A stretch of 20,754 nt of DNA from JBLNDJ01 sp050261515 (GCA_050261515.1 JBLNDJ010000054.1:1-20754); one strand, 5' to 3'. Shown: positions 1 through 7,431, counted from the first letter of the stretch. Numbers and translations: made by a program. The notes: generated from the letters alone by a model not told the origin.

Positions 1-171
1 AGTACTTTAGACATGAGCGACCAGTTCCTTTCGTATGCGGCTCTGCGCCGCTGGATTCACCTCTTCGCAGCGTAACCCGCGCTACTGCGAAACGGCGGCT
101 GGTCGCTCCATAATGACTAGGTACCACGGTAGCCAGGTGGGGCAGGCGGTTTCGTCTGCCCCGCCCGATCT
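1..171. other. Structured non-coding edge with inverted repeat
   Basis: No convincing complete gene lies here. A perfect 10-bp inverted repeat is visible: GAGCGACCAG at 15-24 and CTGGTCGCTC at 99-108. Nested inside it is a 7-bp repeat, TTCGCAG at 64-70 and CTGCGAA at 85-91. A shorter palindrome, TACC-AC-GGTA, sits at 122-131. On the minus strand an ATG at 14-12 would begin a gene reading M-S-K-V and leaving the window, with AAAGGA at 26-31 (minus-strand sense) as a rather distant ribosome binding site. Four codons are too few to identify it. Plus-strand frames open from the left edge end at 75 or 113 and look like chance. Confidence 0.4.
139..162. terminator. Strong intergenic hairpin (terminator-like)
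   Basis: GGGGCAGGCG at 139-148 pairs with CGTCTGCCCC at 153-162 across the four-base loop GTTT, giving a 10-bp stem with one G-T pair. It starts 10 bases beyond the stop codon of the minus-strand gene ending at 172. There is no clear T-run on either side, so it may be a factor-assisted terminator or an mRNA 3' end stabiliser rather than a textbook intrinsic terminator. Confidence 0.5.
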
Positions 172-954
172 TCACGCGACGATTGCGGTCAGGCTGAGAA
201 CCCTTCTCCCGAGATCCGGATCTCCCTCGATCTTCACCAACGAGAGCGCCGAGTCGCGATCGATCCCCTTCGTGAAGAGGCGCCACGCCATTTCCTGCGG
301 AATCGTCACACGGGACGTCCACTCTCTTTCGGCCGTGAACGCCCATCCCGCAGGCGTGCGCGCCAGAAACCATCGCCCGCCGCATTCGCCGGAGATCTCT
401 ATGAGAAGCACGGTTCCGACGGGCGCGGCGGCATCCCGGAAGAGATGCGGCAGCCCTCGCAGGAAACAATCGAGGACCGGGTGGTACAGCTCCGGGACCA
501 TGATGCCGGGCCGGTTCGTGGCCAATCGTATTTGCTGCTGATGGTGCCACCGCTCGGTCAACTCGCGGGCGGTATCGAACCAGTTCAGTGATTTCTCTTC
601 ACCCGCCCAGCTCACTGCAAATGCCGACGGAGCGAATGGATCGAGCGACTCGTGAAACCGCGCGCTCTGCTCGCAGGCCATCCCCATCAGATCGATCAGA
701 ACCGGCGGGCTCAGGCGGCGGTAAACCGCGACGCCTTCCCGGTTCAGGCGGTTTACGAACGCAGTCAGGTCGCGGGGGGCGGCCTCCACAAAGCACGAAT
801 CGCGGGCGAGCGAGAGCTTGCGAAGCGGGGTGTCGAGCAGGTGCGCCGCGACGTCCCGGACCTTCCACAGCGGAGCGACGGTCTGCATCTCCCATTCGCC
901 CGGCGTCAGGGAGCGCAGAAGCTCGATCAGGGCATCGTCCACTCTGCCGAGCAA
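172..954 (-). CDS. DinB/maleylpyruvate isomerase-like (MDMPI_N) protein
   Basis: About 260 residues. The N-terminal part has the pattern of the mycothiol-dependent maleylpyruvate isomerase N-terminal domain, a DinB-type four-helix bundle: LTPGEW, then a V-A-P-x-W-x-V-R-D-V-A-A-H-L-L-D stretch, and later a histidine pair in ERWHHQQQ. In this fold such histidines bind a divalent metal. The C-terminal third is a separate beta-rich region ending near LSLTAIVA. The substrate is unknown; acidobacteria are not known to make mycothiol, so the family name should not be read as the function. The start is uncertain: the homology-like reading continues upstream of the TTG at 954 (P-I-L-C-A-H before it), with an ATT at 969 and no ATG or GTG, and no clear ribosome binding site. 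It follows galK by about 38 bases on the same strand and is probably cotranscribed. Confidence 0.72.
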   Translation of the reverse strand: MLGRVDDALIELLRSLTPGEWEMQTVAPLWKVRDVAAHLLDTPLRKLSLARDSCFVEAAPRDLTAFVNRLNREGVAVYRRLSPPVLIDLMGMACEQSARFHESLDPFAPSAFAVSWAGEEKSLNWFDTARELTERWHHQQQIRLATNRPGIMVPELYHPVLDCFLRGLPHLFRDAAAPVGTVLLIEISGECGGRWFLARTPAGWAFTAEREWTSRVTIPQEMAWRLFTKGIDRDSALSLVKIEGDPDLGRRVLSLTAIVA

Positions 955-992
955 GTGGGCGCAAAGAATCGGGGCTGTGCCGGGCGTAGCCG

Positions 993-2153
993 TTACGAGA
1001 CTTCTCCCGCGCCCGCCGAGGGCTTGCAGGCGTAGATCTGCGGCAGGATCTGGAACTTCTTCTGGTACGCCTGTGCGATCTGTCTCTGGAACGTTTCCAC
1101 CGATTCAGGCGCTACGAGCGACACCGTGCAGCCGCCGAAGCCGCCGCCGGTCATGCGCGAACCGTAGACGCCCGGAACCGCGATGGCGGTTTCCACCAGG
1201 AAATCGAGTTCCTCGCAGCTCACTTCGTAGTCGTGCTGGAGGCTGCGGTGCGAGGCCACGAACAGCTCGCCCATGCGCTTCAGATCGCCCTGGCGGCTCG
1301 CGTTCATGAACTGCTCGACGCGCGCATCCTCGGTTACGACGTGCCTGGCGCGCTTGCGCGGCGCCTCGGGGATGCGGTCCGCCGCACGCTCGAACAGCGC
1401 CATATCGACATCCCGCAGGCTCTCGACGTCCGGCTTCACGGTCTTGATCGCCTTCACCGCCTCGCCGCATTCTCGTACGCGCTCGCGATAGGCCGACGCG
1501 CCCAGCTCGTGCTTCACCATCGTGTTCACGGCGAAGATCGCGACGTTGGCCGGAAGCTCGACCGGGTCGTTCGCCAGGCTGCGGCAGTCGATCCGCACCG
1601 CCGATCCCTCGCGCCCGAACACGGAAATGTACTGGTCCATGATGCCGCAGGGCATCCCGACGAATTCGTTCTCGGCGCGGCGGCAGAGCTTCACCAGCTC
1701 CATCGGGTCCATCGCGCGGCCGTCGAGCAGCGCGAGCGCCGTCGAGGTCTCGAGCGCGGCCGACGAGCTGAGGCCAGATCCCACGGGCACCGTACTGTGG
1801 ATCAAGAGGTTCTTCGGCGCGATCTCGAATCCGGCGCGCACGAGCTGCTGCGCGACGCCGAAGACGTAGTCGCTCCAGTGCTTCGCCGGCTTCAGGTCCG
1901 CGATCGCGCCGACCGGATGCTCGATCGTCTCGCAGAGCGCGTCCGAGATCACTCGCAGCTTGCCGGCCTGGTTCGGCGCGGCGCCGATGAACGACGCCAT
2001 GTCGAGCGCCATCGGCAGCACGAAGCCGAGGTTGTAATCGGTGTGCTCGCCGATCAGGTTCACACGGCCCGGCCCGCGGAATACGCGGAGGCCGGCGGTC
2101 GATCCGTAGATCCGTCCGAAGCTCTCCCTTACGATGCGCGCTTCGCCAGCCAA
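993..2153 (-). CDS. galK: Galactokinase
   Basis: 386 residues, the usual length for GalK. It phosphorylates alpha-D-galactose at C1 with ATP, the entry step of the Leloir pathway, in the cytoplasm. All three GHMP/galactokinase signatures are visible: the sugar-binding GRVNLIGEHTDYN at residues 29-41, the ATP-binding glycine/serine loop GSGLSSSAALE at about 125-135, and the C-terminal GGGFGGC motif. The start is a TTG at 2153-2151, inside the last codons of the upstream small membrane protein gene (25-base overlap), so translation is probably coupled. A GGCGGGGTG stretch precedes it as a possible ribosome binding site. The neighbour upstream is a sodium/sugar symporter, which fits galactose uptake. 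No galT or galE is in the window. Confidence 0.95.
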   Translation of the reverse strand: MAGEARIVRESFGRIYGSTAGLRVFRGPGRVNLIGEHTDYNLGFVLPMALDMASFIGAAPNQAGKLRVISDALCETIEHPVGAIADLKPAKHWSDYVFGVAQQLVRAGFEIAPKNLLIHSTVPVGSGLSSSAALETSTALALLDGRAMDPMELVKLCRRAENEFVGMPCGIMDQYISVFGREGSAVRIDCRSLANDPVELPANVAIFAVNTMVKHELGASAYRERVRECGEAVKAIKTVKPDVESLRDVDMALFERAADRIPEAPRKRARHVVTEDARVEQFMNASRQGDLKRMGELFVASHRSLQHDYEVSCEELDFLVETAIAVPGVYGSRMTGGGFGGCTVSLVAPESVETFQRQIAQAYQKKFQILPQIYACKPSAGAGEVS

Positions 2154-2314
2154 AGCATCACCCCGCCGAAAATCAACATCGCGACGCCGCTATACAGGTT
2201 CACGTTCGTCGTCGTATCGAGCTGCGCGCGCCACGGCGTCAACAGCCCCACCGCGCACAGAATCACGCCCAACGCAAAGAAGAACCAACCCGCGGGTAAT
2301 CTCAGGTCCCACAT
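2129..2314 (-). CDS. Small two-helix membrane protein
   Basis: 61 residues with two hydrophobic segments: roughly 8-26 (AGWFFFALGVILCAVGLL) and 41-57 (SGVAMLIFGGVMLWLA). A short polar linker with several T and N residues joins them, and the C-terminus is basic (AKRAS). A ribosome binding site AGAGGA lies five bases before the ATG. It starts nine bases after the stop of the SSS symporter gene and overlaps the start of galK by 25 bases, which makes it a real, translated member of this operon rather than a chance frame. I do not recognise a named family. From its position it could be an accessory subunit of the symporter, but that is a guess from context only. Confidence 0.75.
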   Translation of the reverse strand: MWDLRLPAGWFFFALGVILCAVGLLTPWRAQLDTTTNVNLYSGVAMLIFGGVMLWLAKRAS

Positions 2315-2323
2315 AAATCCTCT

Positions 2324-3973
2324 TTACCGGTACAGGATATTCAGAGCGATCAACAGGATCACTACGATCACGGCCAGCGTCGCCGGCTTTTGATACCAGC
2401 TCTTCTCGTGCGCTTCCTTGGGGAACTCGGTCTCGCTCCAGACCAGGTTCTTCAGCTCGCCGGCCGGCGCGGGCTGCGTCACCAGGCTCACCAGGATCGT
2501 GACCGCGAACGCCACGCTCCAGGTGATCAGCGCCACCCAGAAGTTCTGCGCCATGGCGGTCCGGAACTCGTACACGTTCGAGATCCAGCCGCCCTTGCCT
2601 TCGGCGACCGTGAGCGCCAGCGTCAGGACCGCGGAACCCGTGCCCGCCACCAGGCCCGTGAAGGCGCCGTGCTTCGTCGTGCGCCTCCAGAACATGCCGA
2701 GCAGCATGGTCGCGAACAGCGGCGCGTTCACCACGCTGAAGACGAGCTGAAGCAGGTCCATGATGTTGTTGTAGAGCGTGGCGACGTAAGCGCAGCCGAT
2801 CGAGAGCGCCGTGCCGGCGATCGTCGAGAAGCGCCCGATCATCAGGTAGTGCGAGTCGCTCGCGTTCGGCCGGATGTGCGTCTGGTAGATGTCGTAGGTG
2901 AAGACGGTGTTGAACGCCGTGACGTTGCCCGCCATGCCGCTCATGAACGACGCCATCAGGGCGGTCAGGCCGACGCCGAGCATGCCCGAGGGATAGAAGG
3001 CCACCATGAGGCGGTTCATGACCTGGTTGTAATCCTGCTTGTCGGGGCCGAGCAGATCGGGCCCGATGCCGGAGGCCACCAGCGCGGCGCCCGCGAGGCC
3101 GGGCAGGATCACGACGGCCGGCATGAACATCTTCGGGAACGCGGCGATCAGCGGCGTGCGGCGCGCGGCCGACATCGAATTGGCCGCCATCGCGCGCTGC
3201 ACCACCAGAAAGTTCGTGCACCAGTATCCGAACGACAGCACGAAGCCGAGCCCCGCCACCATGCCGAACACTTCCACTCCCATCGGGTTCTGCGAGGCGT
3301 TCGTCATGTTCGCCCACATATGTGTCATGCCCGGCGCCAGGCGCGTTTTGATTCCTTCCCAGCCGCCCGCCTTCATCACCGAGAGAATCGCCAGCGGCGA
3401 GAAGCCGAGCACGATCAGGAAGAATTGCAGGACTTCGTTGTAGATCGCGCTGGTGAGCCCGCCCAGGTACGTGTAGCAGAGCACGATGACTGCCGAGAGC
3501 AGCACCGAGGAGGTGAAGCTCCAGCCCAGCATCAGCTCGAACAGGCGGCCCAGGGCGTACATCGAAATCCCGGAAGAAAAGATGGTCATCACCGCGAAGG
3601 TGAGCGCGTTAAACGTGCGCGTCTTTTCGTCGAACCGGAGCTTGAGGTATTCGGGCACCGAGCGGGCGCGGCTGCCGTAATAGAACGGCATCATGAAGAG
3701 CCCCACGAACAGCATCGCGGGGATCGCGCCGACCCAGTAGAAATGCGCCGTCAGGACGCCGTACTTCGCGCCCGAAGCGCACATCCCGATCACTTCCTGC
3801 GCGCCGAGATTGGTCGCGATGAACGCCAGGCTCGTGATCCAGACGGGCAGGGAACGGCCCGACGTGAGGAACTCCTCGGCTGTGGAGACTTTCTTCTTCA
3901 ACAGCCAACCGATCCCGATCACGAAACAGAAATACAGGGCAAGAATCAGGTAATCGACAAAGGCAAGTGTCAT
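2324..3973 (-). CDS. Sodium:solute symporter (SSS family), likely sugar
   Basis: 549 residues with about 13-14 membrane helices spread over the whole length and a hydrophilic stretch before the last helix, which is the layout of SGLT-type SSS transporters. Family-like segments include the N-terminal first helix (LILALYFCFVIGIGWLLKK), the loop SGRSLPVWITSLAFIATNLGAQE, and GGLTSAIYNEVLQFFLIVLG in the middle. It would carry a sugar inward with sodium across the inner membrane. Placement as the first gene before galK argues for galactose, glucose or a related hexose, but substrate cannot be read from sequence alone. An extended -10-like box sits 15 bases upstream of the ATG. Most likely the first gene of a four-gene operon. 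Confidence 0.9.
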   Translation of the reverse strand: MTLAFVDYLILALYFCFVIGIGWLLKKKVSTAEEFLTSGRSLPVWITSLAFIATNLGAQEVIGMCASGAKYGVLTAHFYWVGAIPAMLFVGLFMMPFYYGSRARSVPEYLKLRFDEKTRTFNALTFAVMTIFSSGISMYALGRLFELMLGWSFTSSVLLSAVIVLCYTYLGGLTSAIYNEVLQFFLIVLGFSPLAILSVMKAGGWEGIKTRLAPGMTHMWANMTNASQNPMGVEVFGMVAGLGFVLSFGYWCTNFLVVQRAMAANSMSAARRTPLIAAFPKMFMPAVVILPGLAGAALVASGIGPDLLGPDKQDYNQVMNRLMVAFYPSGMLGVGLTALMASFMSGMAGNVTAFNTVFTYDIYQTHIRPNASDSHYLMIGRFSTIAGTALSIGCAYVATLYNNIMDLLQLVFSVVNAPLFATMLLGMFWRRTTKHGAFTGLVAGTGSAVLTLALTVAEGKGGWISNVYEFRTAMAQNFWVALITWSVAFAVTILVSLVTQPAPAGELKNLVWSETEFPKEAHEKSWYQKPATLAVIVVILLIALNILYR

Positions 3974-3988
3974 ACTGTCGTCCGGTCG

Positions 3989-3997
3989 AGTCTACCA
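3989..3997 (-). promoter_or_regulatory. Extended -10 promoter element of the symporter operon
   Basis: In the minus-strand sense the sequence reads TGGTAGACT, a TG-N-TANNNT extended -10, 15 bases before the ATG at 3973. I do not see a clear -35 hexamer at the right distance, as is common for extended -10 promoters. It is the only good candidate between this gene and the divergent lactate permease gene. Confidence 0.4.
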
Positions 3998-4024
3998 CGG
4001 CGGCGGGGGTCGGGTGGGCGTTCC

Positions 4025-4054
4025 TTGACATAGGCGGGCGTCCTCCGGTATCAA
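4025..4054 (+). promoter_or_regulatory. Sigma70-like promoter of the lactate permease gene
   Basis: A perfect -35 TTGACA at 4025-4030 is followed, after 18 bases, by TATCAA at 4049-4054 as a -10. The start codon is at 4064, so transcription would begin about at 4061, leaving almost no leader. A weak AAGG at 4053-4056 could serve as ribosome binding site only if transcription starts further upstream. Confidence 0.5.
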
Positions 4055-4063
4055 GGTTCACTT

Positions 4064-5677
4064 ATGTGGCCGCAGCACTACGTTCCCGTCGGAGGCTCGC
4101 TTGCGGCATCGGCCGCGGTGGCGGCGCTCCCGGTCTTCATCCTTCTTTATCTGCTCGGAATCCGCCGCACCGCCGCCTGGATCGCCTCGCTGGCGGGACT
4201 CGCGTCGGCGGCTCTGACCGCACTCGTCGTCTATCGTATGCCCGCTGTGACGCTCGTGAGCGCGATCGCCTACGGCGCGGCGTTCGGCCTGTTCCCCATC
4301 GCCTGGATCGTCTTCACCGCCATCCTGCTTTACCGCCTCACGGTCGAGACGGGCAAGTTCGAAATCTTGAAGGACTCCATCGGCCGCCTGACCCAGGACC
4401 GCCGCCTGCAGGCCCTGCTGATCGCCTTCGCCTTCGGCGCGTTCCTCGAAGGCGCGGCCGGCTTCGGCAGCCCGGTGGCGGTGGCGGCGGCGATGCTGGC
4501 GGGCCTCGGCTTCAATCCGTTCCACGCCGCCGCGATCTGCCTGCTCGCCAACACCGCGCCGGTCGCGTTCGGCTCCATCGGCATCCCGGTCGTGACGCTC
4601 GCGGGCGTGACCGGGCTGCCGCTCGACCGCCTCAGCGCCGGCGTCGGCCGCATCTGCGCCCCGGTGTCGCTCATCATCCCGGCGTACCTGATCGCGGTGA
4701 TGGGCGGATGGAAAGCCCTGCGCGGCGTGCTGGCGGGCGCGGCGGTTTGCGGCGCCTCCTTCGCCGGCGTGCAGTTTCTGGTGTCGAACTTCATTGGGCC
4801 TCAGCTTACAGACATCCTCAGCTCGCTGGCCGCCATCGCGTCGCTGCTTGTGCTGTTCGCTTTTTGGAAGCCGCGGGACACGTTCGCTTTTCATGGCGCG
4901 AGCGGCGCGGCGCCGGCGGTGCGGCCGCACACGGTGCGCGAGGTGGCGCTCGCCTGGATGCCGTACGGACTGCTGGTGGCGTGTGTGCTGCTCTGGGGAT
5001 GGCAGCCGGTGCGCGAGGCGCTCGTTCGGTGGAACGTCGTCGTGCCGTGGCCCTGGCTGCACAAGGCGATCGGGCGCATGCCGCCCATCGTGCCCGCGCC
5101 CGCGCCGTACCCCGCGCAGTTCACGTTCAACTGGCTGGCGGCCTCCGGAACCGCGTGCTTCGCCGCCGTGCTCCTTTCGGCCCTCCTCCTGAGAGTCACG
5201 CCACGGAAGTTCGCGGGCGTCGTGGCCGCAACCGCGCGGCAACTGGGCTTTTCGGTGCTCACGATCGCTTCCGTCCTCGCGCTCGCGTTTCTCATGAATT
5301 ACTCGGGCGCGACCGCGACGCTGGGGCTCGCCTTCGCCGGCACCGGCGCCATGTTCCCGTTCTTCAGCGCGCTGCTCGGCTGGGTCGGAGTTTTTCTGAC
5401 GGGCTCGGATACGTCGGCCAATGCGCTGTTCGGAAATTTGCAGGTGATCACGGCGAACCGTCTCGGACTGAGCCCGGTCCTGATGGCGGCGGCGAACTCG
5501 GCGGGCGGGGTGATGGGCAAGATGATCAGCCTGCAAAGCATCGCGGTGGCCTGCGCGGCGGCGGGCCTGGCGCGCGAAGACGAATCGCGCCTGTTCCGCT
5601 TCACCCTGAAGCACAGCGCCGCGCTCGCCGCCCTGATCGGGCTGATCGCGGTGCTGTACGCGTACGGTGCGGGATAG
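4064..5677 (+). CDS. lctP: L-lactate permease family transporter (LctP/LldP)
   Basis: 537 residues, all membrane helices with short loops, the normal size of the LctP family. The clearest mark is the central signature GAAGFGSPVAVAAAMLAGLGF followed by HAAAICLLANTAPVAFGSIGIPV, which is almost diagnostic. A later helix pair carries SGATATLGLAF and the GSDTSANALFGNLQ segment conserved near the C-terminus. It would import lactate (or glycolate) with protons through the inner membrane. It is monocistronic: the symporter operon diverges upstream and a convergent gene follows. No lactate dehydrogenase genes accompany it here. Gene symbol is by family; lldP is an equal name. Confidence 0.92.
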   Translation: MWPQHYVPVGGSLAASAAVAALPVFILLYLLGIRRTAAWIASLAGLASAALTALVVYRMPAVTLVSAIAYGAAFGLFPIAWIVFTAILLYRLTVETGKFEILKDSIGRLTQDRRLQALLIAFAFGAFLEGAAGFGSPVAVAAAMLAGLGFNPFHAAAICLLANTAPVAFGSIGIPVVTLAGVTGLPLDRLSAGVGRICAPVSLIIPAYLIAVMGGWKALRGVLAGAAVCGASFAGVQFLVSNFIGPQLTDILSSLAAIASLLVLFAFWKPRDTFAFHGASGAAPAVRPHTVREVALAWMPYGLLVACVLLWGWQPVREALVRWNVVVPWPWLHKAIGRMPPIVPAPAPYPAQFTFNWLAASGTACFAAVLLSALLLRVTPRKFAGVVAATARQLGFSVLTIASVLALAFLMNYSGATATLGLAFAGTGAMFPFFSALLGWVGVFLTGSDTSANALFGNLQVITANRLGLSPVLMAAANSAGGVMGKMISLQSIAVACAAAGLAREDESRLFRFTLKHSAALAALIGLIAVLYAYGAG

Positions 5678-5691
5678 GCTTCAGCCTGTCC
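5672..5691. terminator. Convergent-gene hairpin
   Basis: GGATAGGC at 5672-5679 pairs with GCCTGTCC at 5684-5691 (one T-G pair) around the loop TTCA. It covers the stop codon of the lactate permease gene and lies 9 bases past the end of the convergent PEBP-like gene, so it could end transcription from both sides. There is no T-run. Confidence 0.45.
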
Positions 5692-5700
5692 GGCTGCCGC

Positions 5701-6159
5701 CTACTTCCGCTCGTACCGCCCCATGTACTGCGACTGCGCGAGCACATGGTTCTTGAGCGCCCGGTCGAGGTCGGCGCGCTTCGCGCCCTCGCGCAACCCC
5801 AGGCTCGGCACATCGAGAGCGTAAATCTTGAAGAAATACCGGTGCGGACCGTGGCCGCGCGGCGGACACGGCCCGTTGTAGCCCTTTTTGCCGAAGTCGT
5901 TCGTGCCGCTCTGGCCGAGCTGTCCCGGCTTGAACCCCTGGGCCAGCGCGTGCACCGAAGCCGGAATATCCCAGAGCAGCCAGTGGTTCCACGTGCCCGC
6001 CGGAGCGTCCGGATCGTCCACGATCAAGGCGAAGCTCTTCGTGTCCCGCGGCTCGCCGTCCCATTCGATCGACGGCGAGAGGTCCGCGCCGTCGCAGCTT
6101 TGCAGGTTCGGAATCGCGCCGCCCTCGGCGAACGCGCCGACTGTGATCTTGAATGCCAT
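5701..6159 (-). CDS. YbhB/YbcL-type PEBP (Raf kinase inhibitor-like) protein
   Basis: 152 residues, typical of the bacterial phosphatidylethanolamine-binding protein family. The two ligand-pocket signatures are clear: DDPDAPAGTWNHW at about residues 48-60 and the GPCPPRGHGPHRYFF segment around 95-110. There is no signal peptide, so it is cytoplasmic. The bacterial role of these proteins is poorly defined; E. coli YbhB and YbcL bind small ligands and no enzymatic activity is assumed. The ATG at 6159 has GGAG ten bases upstream. It diverges from the CDGSH gene with only 36 bases between the start codons, so both promoters must overlap. Confidence 0.93.
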   Translation of the reverse strand: MAFKITVGAFAEGGAIPNLQSCDGADLSPSIEWDGEPRDTKSFALIVDDPDAPAGTWNHWLLWDIPASVHALAQGFKPGQLGQSGTNDFGKKGYNGPCPPRGHGPHRYFFKIYALDVPSLGLREGAKRADLDRALKNHVLAQSQYMGRYERK

Positions 6160-6181
6160 AGCGCCCAGACTCCGCGTTCAT

Positions 6182-6190
6182 GCTAACATC
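6182..6190 (+). promoter_or_regulatory. Extended -10 six bases before the CDGSH start codon
   Basis: TGCTAACAT matches TG-N-TANNNT, with TAACAT at 6184-6189 ending six bases before the ATG at 6196. Normal initiation about seven bases after the -10 would fall on the A of the ATG, giving a leaderless mRNA. The opposite strand reads TGTTAGCAT over the same bases and could serve the divergent PEBP gene. Confidence 0.4.
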
Positions 6191-6195
6191 CGGGG

Positions 6196-6438
6196 ATGGC
6201 CGGAACCAAGATCACCATCAAGAGCAACGGGTCGATCAGGATCGAGGGCGATTTCGTCATCGTCGATCCGGACGGCAAGGAGTTCGGCCTCGGGGGCCGC
6301 ACCGCTGTCTCGCTCTGCCGCTGCGGCCACTCGCAGAACAAGCCCTTCTGCGACGGCGCCCACAAGACCGCCGGATTTCAGGACGAAGTCCACGCCCGCG
6401 AACTGCCGCCGCCCGCGCCGGTGCCTCAGCCGCGGTAA
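6196..6438 (+). CDS. CDGSH iron-sulfur domain protein
   Basis: 80 residues. The 2Fe-2S binding motif of the CDGSH (mitoNEET-like) family is complete: C-R-C-G-H-S-x3-K-P-F-C-D-G-A-H at about residues 41-56, giving the three cysteines and one histidine that bind the cluster. The N-terminal 35 residues are a beta-rich stretch ending before the motif, and the C-terminus is a proline-rich tail (LPPPAPVPQPR). There is no membrane anchor, so it is likely a soluble redox or cluster-transfer protein; the partner is unknown. A GGGG run directly precedes the ATG but is too close for a normal ribosome binding site. Confidence 0.93.
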   Translation: MAGTKITIKSNGSIRIEGDFVIVDPDGKEFGLGGRTAVSLCRCGHSQNKPFCDGAHKTAGFQDEVHARELPPPAPVPQPR

Positions 6439-6468
6439 CGATCCGAAGCCGAAACTCGAGGCCGCGCC

Positions 6469-6990
6469 TCACCCCTCGGAATCTTCGAGCACGCAAACGT
6501 CGGCCAGGTTGCGGTATAGTTCCGCGTAGTCCAGGCCGTAACCCACCACGAATTCGTCCGGGATCCGGAAACCCACGTAAGCGACGTCCACGGGCCGCAC
6601 GCGCCGCTCGGGCTTGTCGAGCAGAGCCGCGATACGCAGCGAACGCGGGCGGCGCTCCTTGAGCACGTTCACAAGGTAGTTCAGCGTCACGCCGCTGTCC
6701 ACGATGTCCTCGACGATGACGACGTCGGCCCCTTCGATCGAAATATCGAGGTCCTTGGTCAGCTTCACCTCGCCCGAGCTCTTCTTGCCCTTGCCGTAGC
6801 TCGAGATCCCGATGAAGTCGAGCCGCACCGGCCGCGTGACCGCGCGCGACAGGTCCGCCAGGAACACGCACGCCCCTTTCAGGATGCCCACCAGCAGCAC
6901 GCCTTCCGGATAGTCGCGGTCGATCTCGCGGCCGAGTTCCTGGATGCGCGCGTGAATCTTCGAGGCGGGAAGCAGGACGCGAAGAGGCAT
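6469..6990 (-). CDS. hpt: Hypoxanthine phosphoribosyltransferase
   Basis: 173 residues from the ATG at 6990, the normal length of bacterial HPRT. It makes IMP (and GMP) from hypoxanthine or guanine and PRPP in purine salvage. The PRPP-binding loop VVIVEDIVDSGVTL is at about residues 91-104; the early LLVGILKGACVFLADL and the SSYGKGKKSSGEV loop that closes over the active site are also present, as is the C-terminal VGYGLDYAE. An in-frame extension far upstream (to about 7335) is open but runs through the rsfS gene and has no family character, so the ATG at 6990 is the real start. It diverges from rsfS over 45 bases; in the minus sense a TACAAT box at 7012-7007 is a possible -10. Confidence 0.95.
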   Translation of the reverse strand: MPLRVLLPASKIHARIQELGREIDRDYPEGVLLVGILKGACVFLADLSRAVTRPVRLDFIGISSYGKGKKSSGEVKLTKDLDISIEGADVVIVEDIVDSGVTLNYLVNVLKERRPRSLRIAALLDKPERRVRPVDVAYVGFRIPDEFVVGYGLDYAELYRNLADVCVLEDSEG

Positions 6991-6991
6991 G

Positions 6992-7019
6992 TTGGCAGAA
7001 AAGGTAATTGTAGTACGAT
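6992..7019 (+). promoter_or_regulatory. Candidate promoter of rsfS
   Basis: TTGGCA at 6992-6997 and TACGAT at 7014-7019 are 16 bases apart and fit a sigma70-type promoter. Initiation would be close to the GAGGAG ribosome binding site at 7026-7031. The -35 overlaps the first bases upstream of the divergent hpt start. Confidence 0.35.
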
Positions 7020-7035
7020 GAGGGCGAGGAGCTGA

Positions 7036-7431
7036 TTGCGAAGTCACACGGACCCGAACGAACCCACCCGAGACGAAGCCCTTGCCGCGCCTCTCGTTGC
7101 CGCCCGCGCCGCTGAATCCAAGAAGGCCATCGACGTTCGCGTGCTGGATTTGCGCGGCGTCAGCTCGTTCACGGATTTCTTCGTCATCTGCTCGGGATCC
7201 AACACGCGCCAGATCCAGGCCATCGCCGATGAAGTCGCGCTCGAACTGAAGAAAGCCGGCCAGACCGGAATCGGAATCGAAGGCTACGAGACGGCCGAAT
7301 GGGTGCTTGCCGACTACGGCGACTTCATCGTCCACGTCTTCTCCGAGAAGGCGCGCCGCTTCTACGATCTGGAGCGCCTCTGGCGGCAGGCGAAGGAAGT
7401 GCCCATCCCGGCCGCCGCTCCGGCGCGCTAG
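7036..7431 (+). CDS. rsfS: Ribosome silencing factor RsfS
   Basis: 131 residues. RsfS (Iojap/YbeB family) binds ribosomal protein uL14 and blocks joining of the two ribosomal subunits when nutrients are scarce. The family core is clear: KKAIDVRVLDLRGVSSFTDFFVICSG, SNTRQIQAIAD, and GYETAEWVLADYGDFIVHVFSEKARRFYDLERLW. The start is a TTG at 7036, chosen because GAGGAG at 7026-7031 sits four bases ahead and the only nearby ATG (7018) is in another frame and stops after five codons. The N-terminal 25 residues are a variable extension. The stop codon overlaps the end of lipA (convergent) by four bases. Confidence 0.95.
   Translation: MRSHTDPNEPTRDEALAAPLVAARAAESKKAIDVRVLDLRGVSSFTDFFVICSGSNTRQIQAIADEVALELKKAGQTGIGIEGYETAEWVLADYGDFIVHVFSEKARRFYDLERLWRQAKEVPIPAAAPAR

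Noticed and set aside
1..113. Plus-strand frames open from the left edge as the end of a gene
   Set aside because: Too short (24-37 codons), no motif, and overlapping the inverted repeats.
3967..6186. 739-codon plus-strand frame over the lactate permease gene
   Set aside because: Low-complexity arginine/glycine-rich reading; the permease frame at 4064-5677 explains the region.
6991..7335. Extension of hpt upstream to 7335
   Set aside because: It runs antisense through rsfS and adds residues without HPRT character; the normal-length protein starts at 6990.
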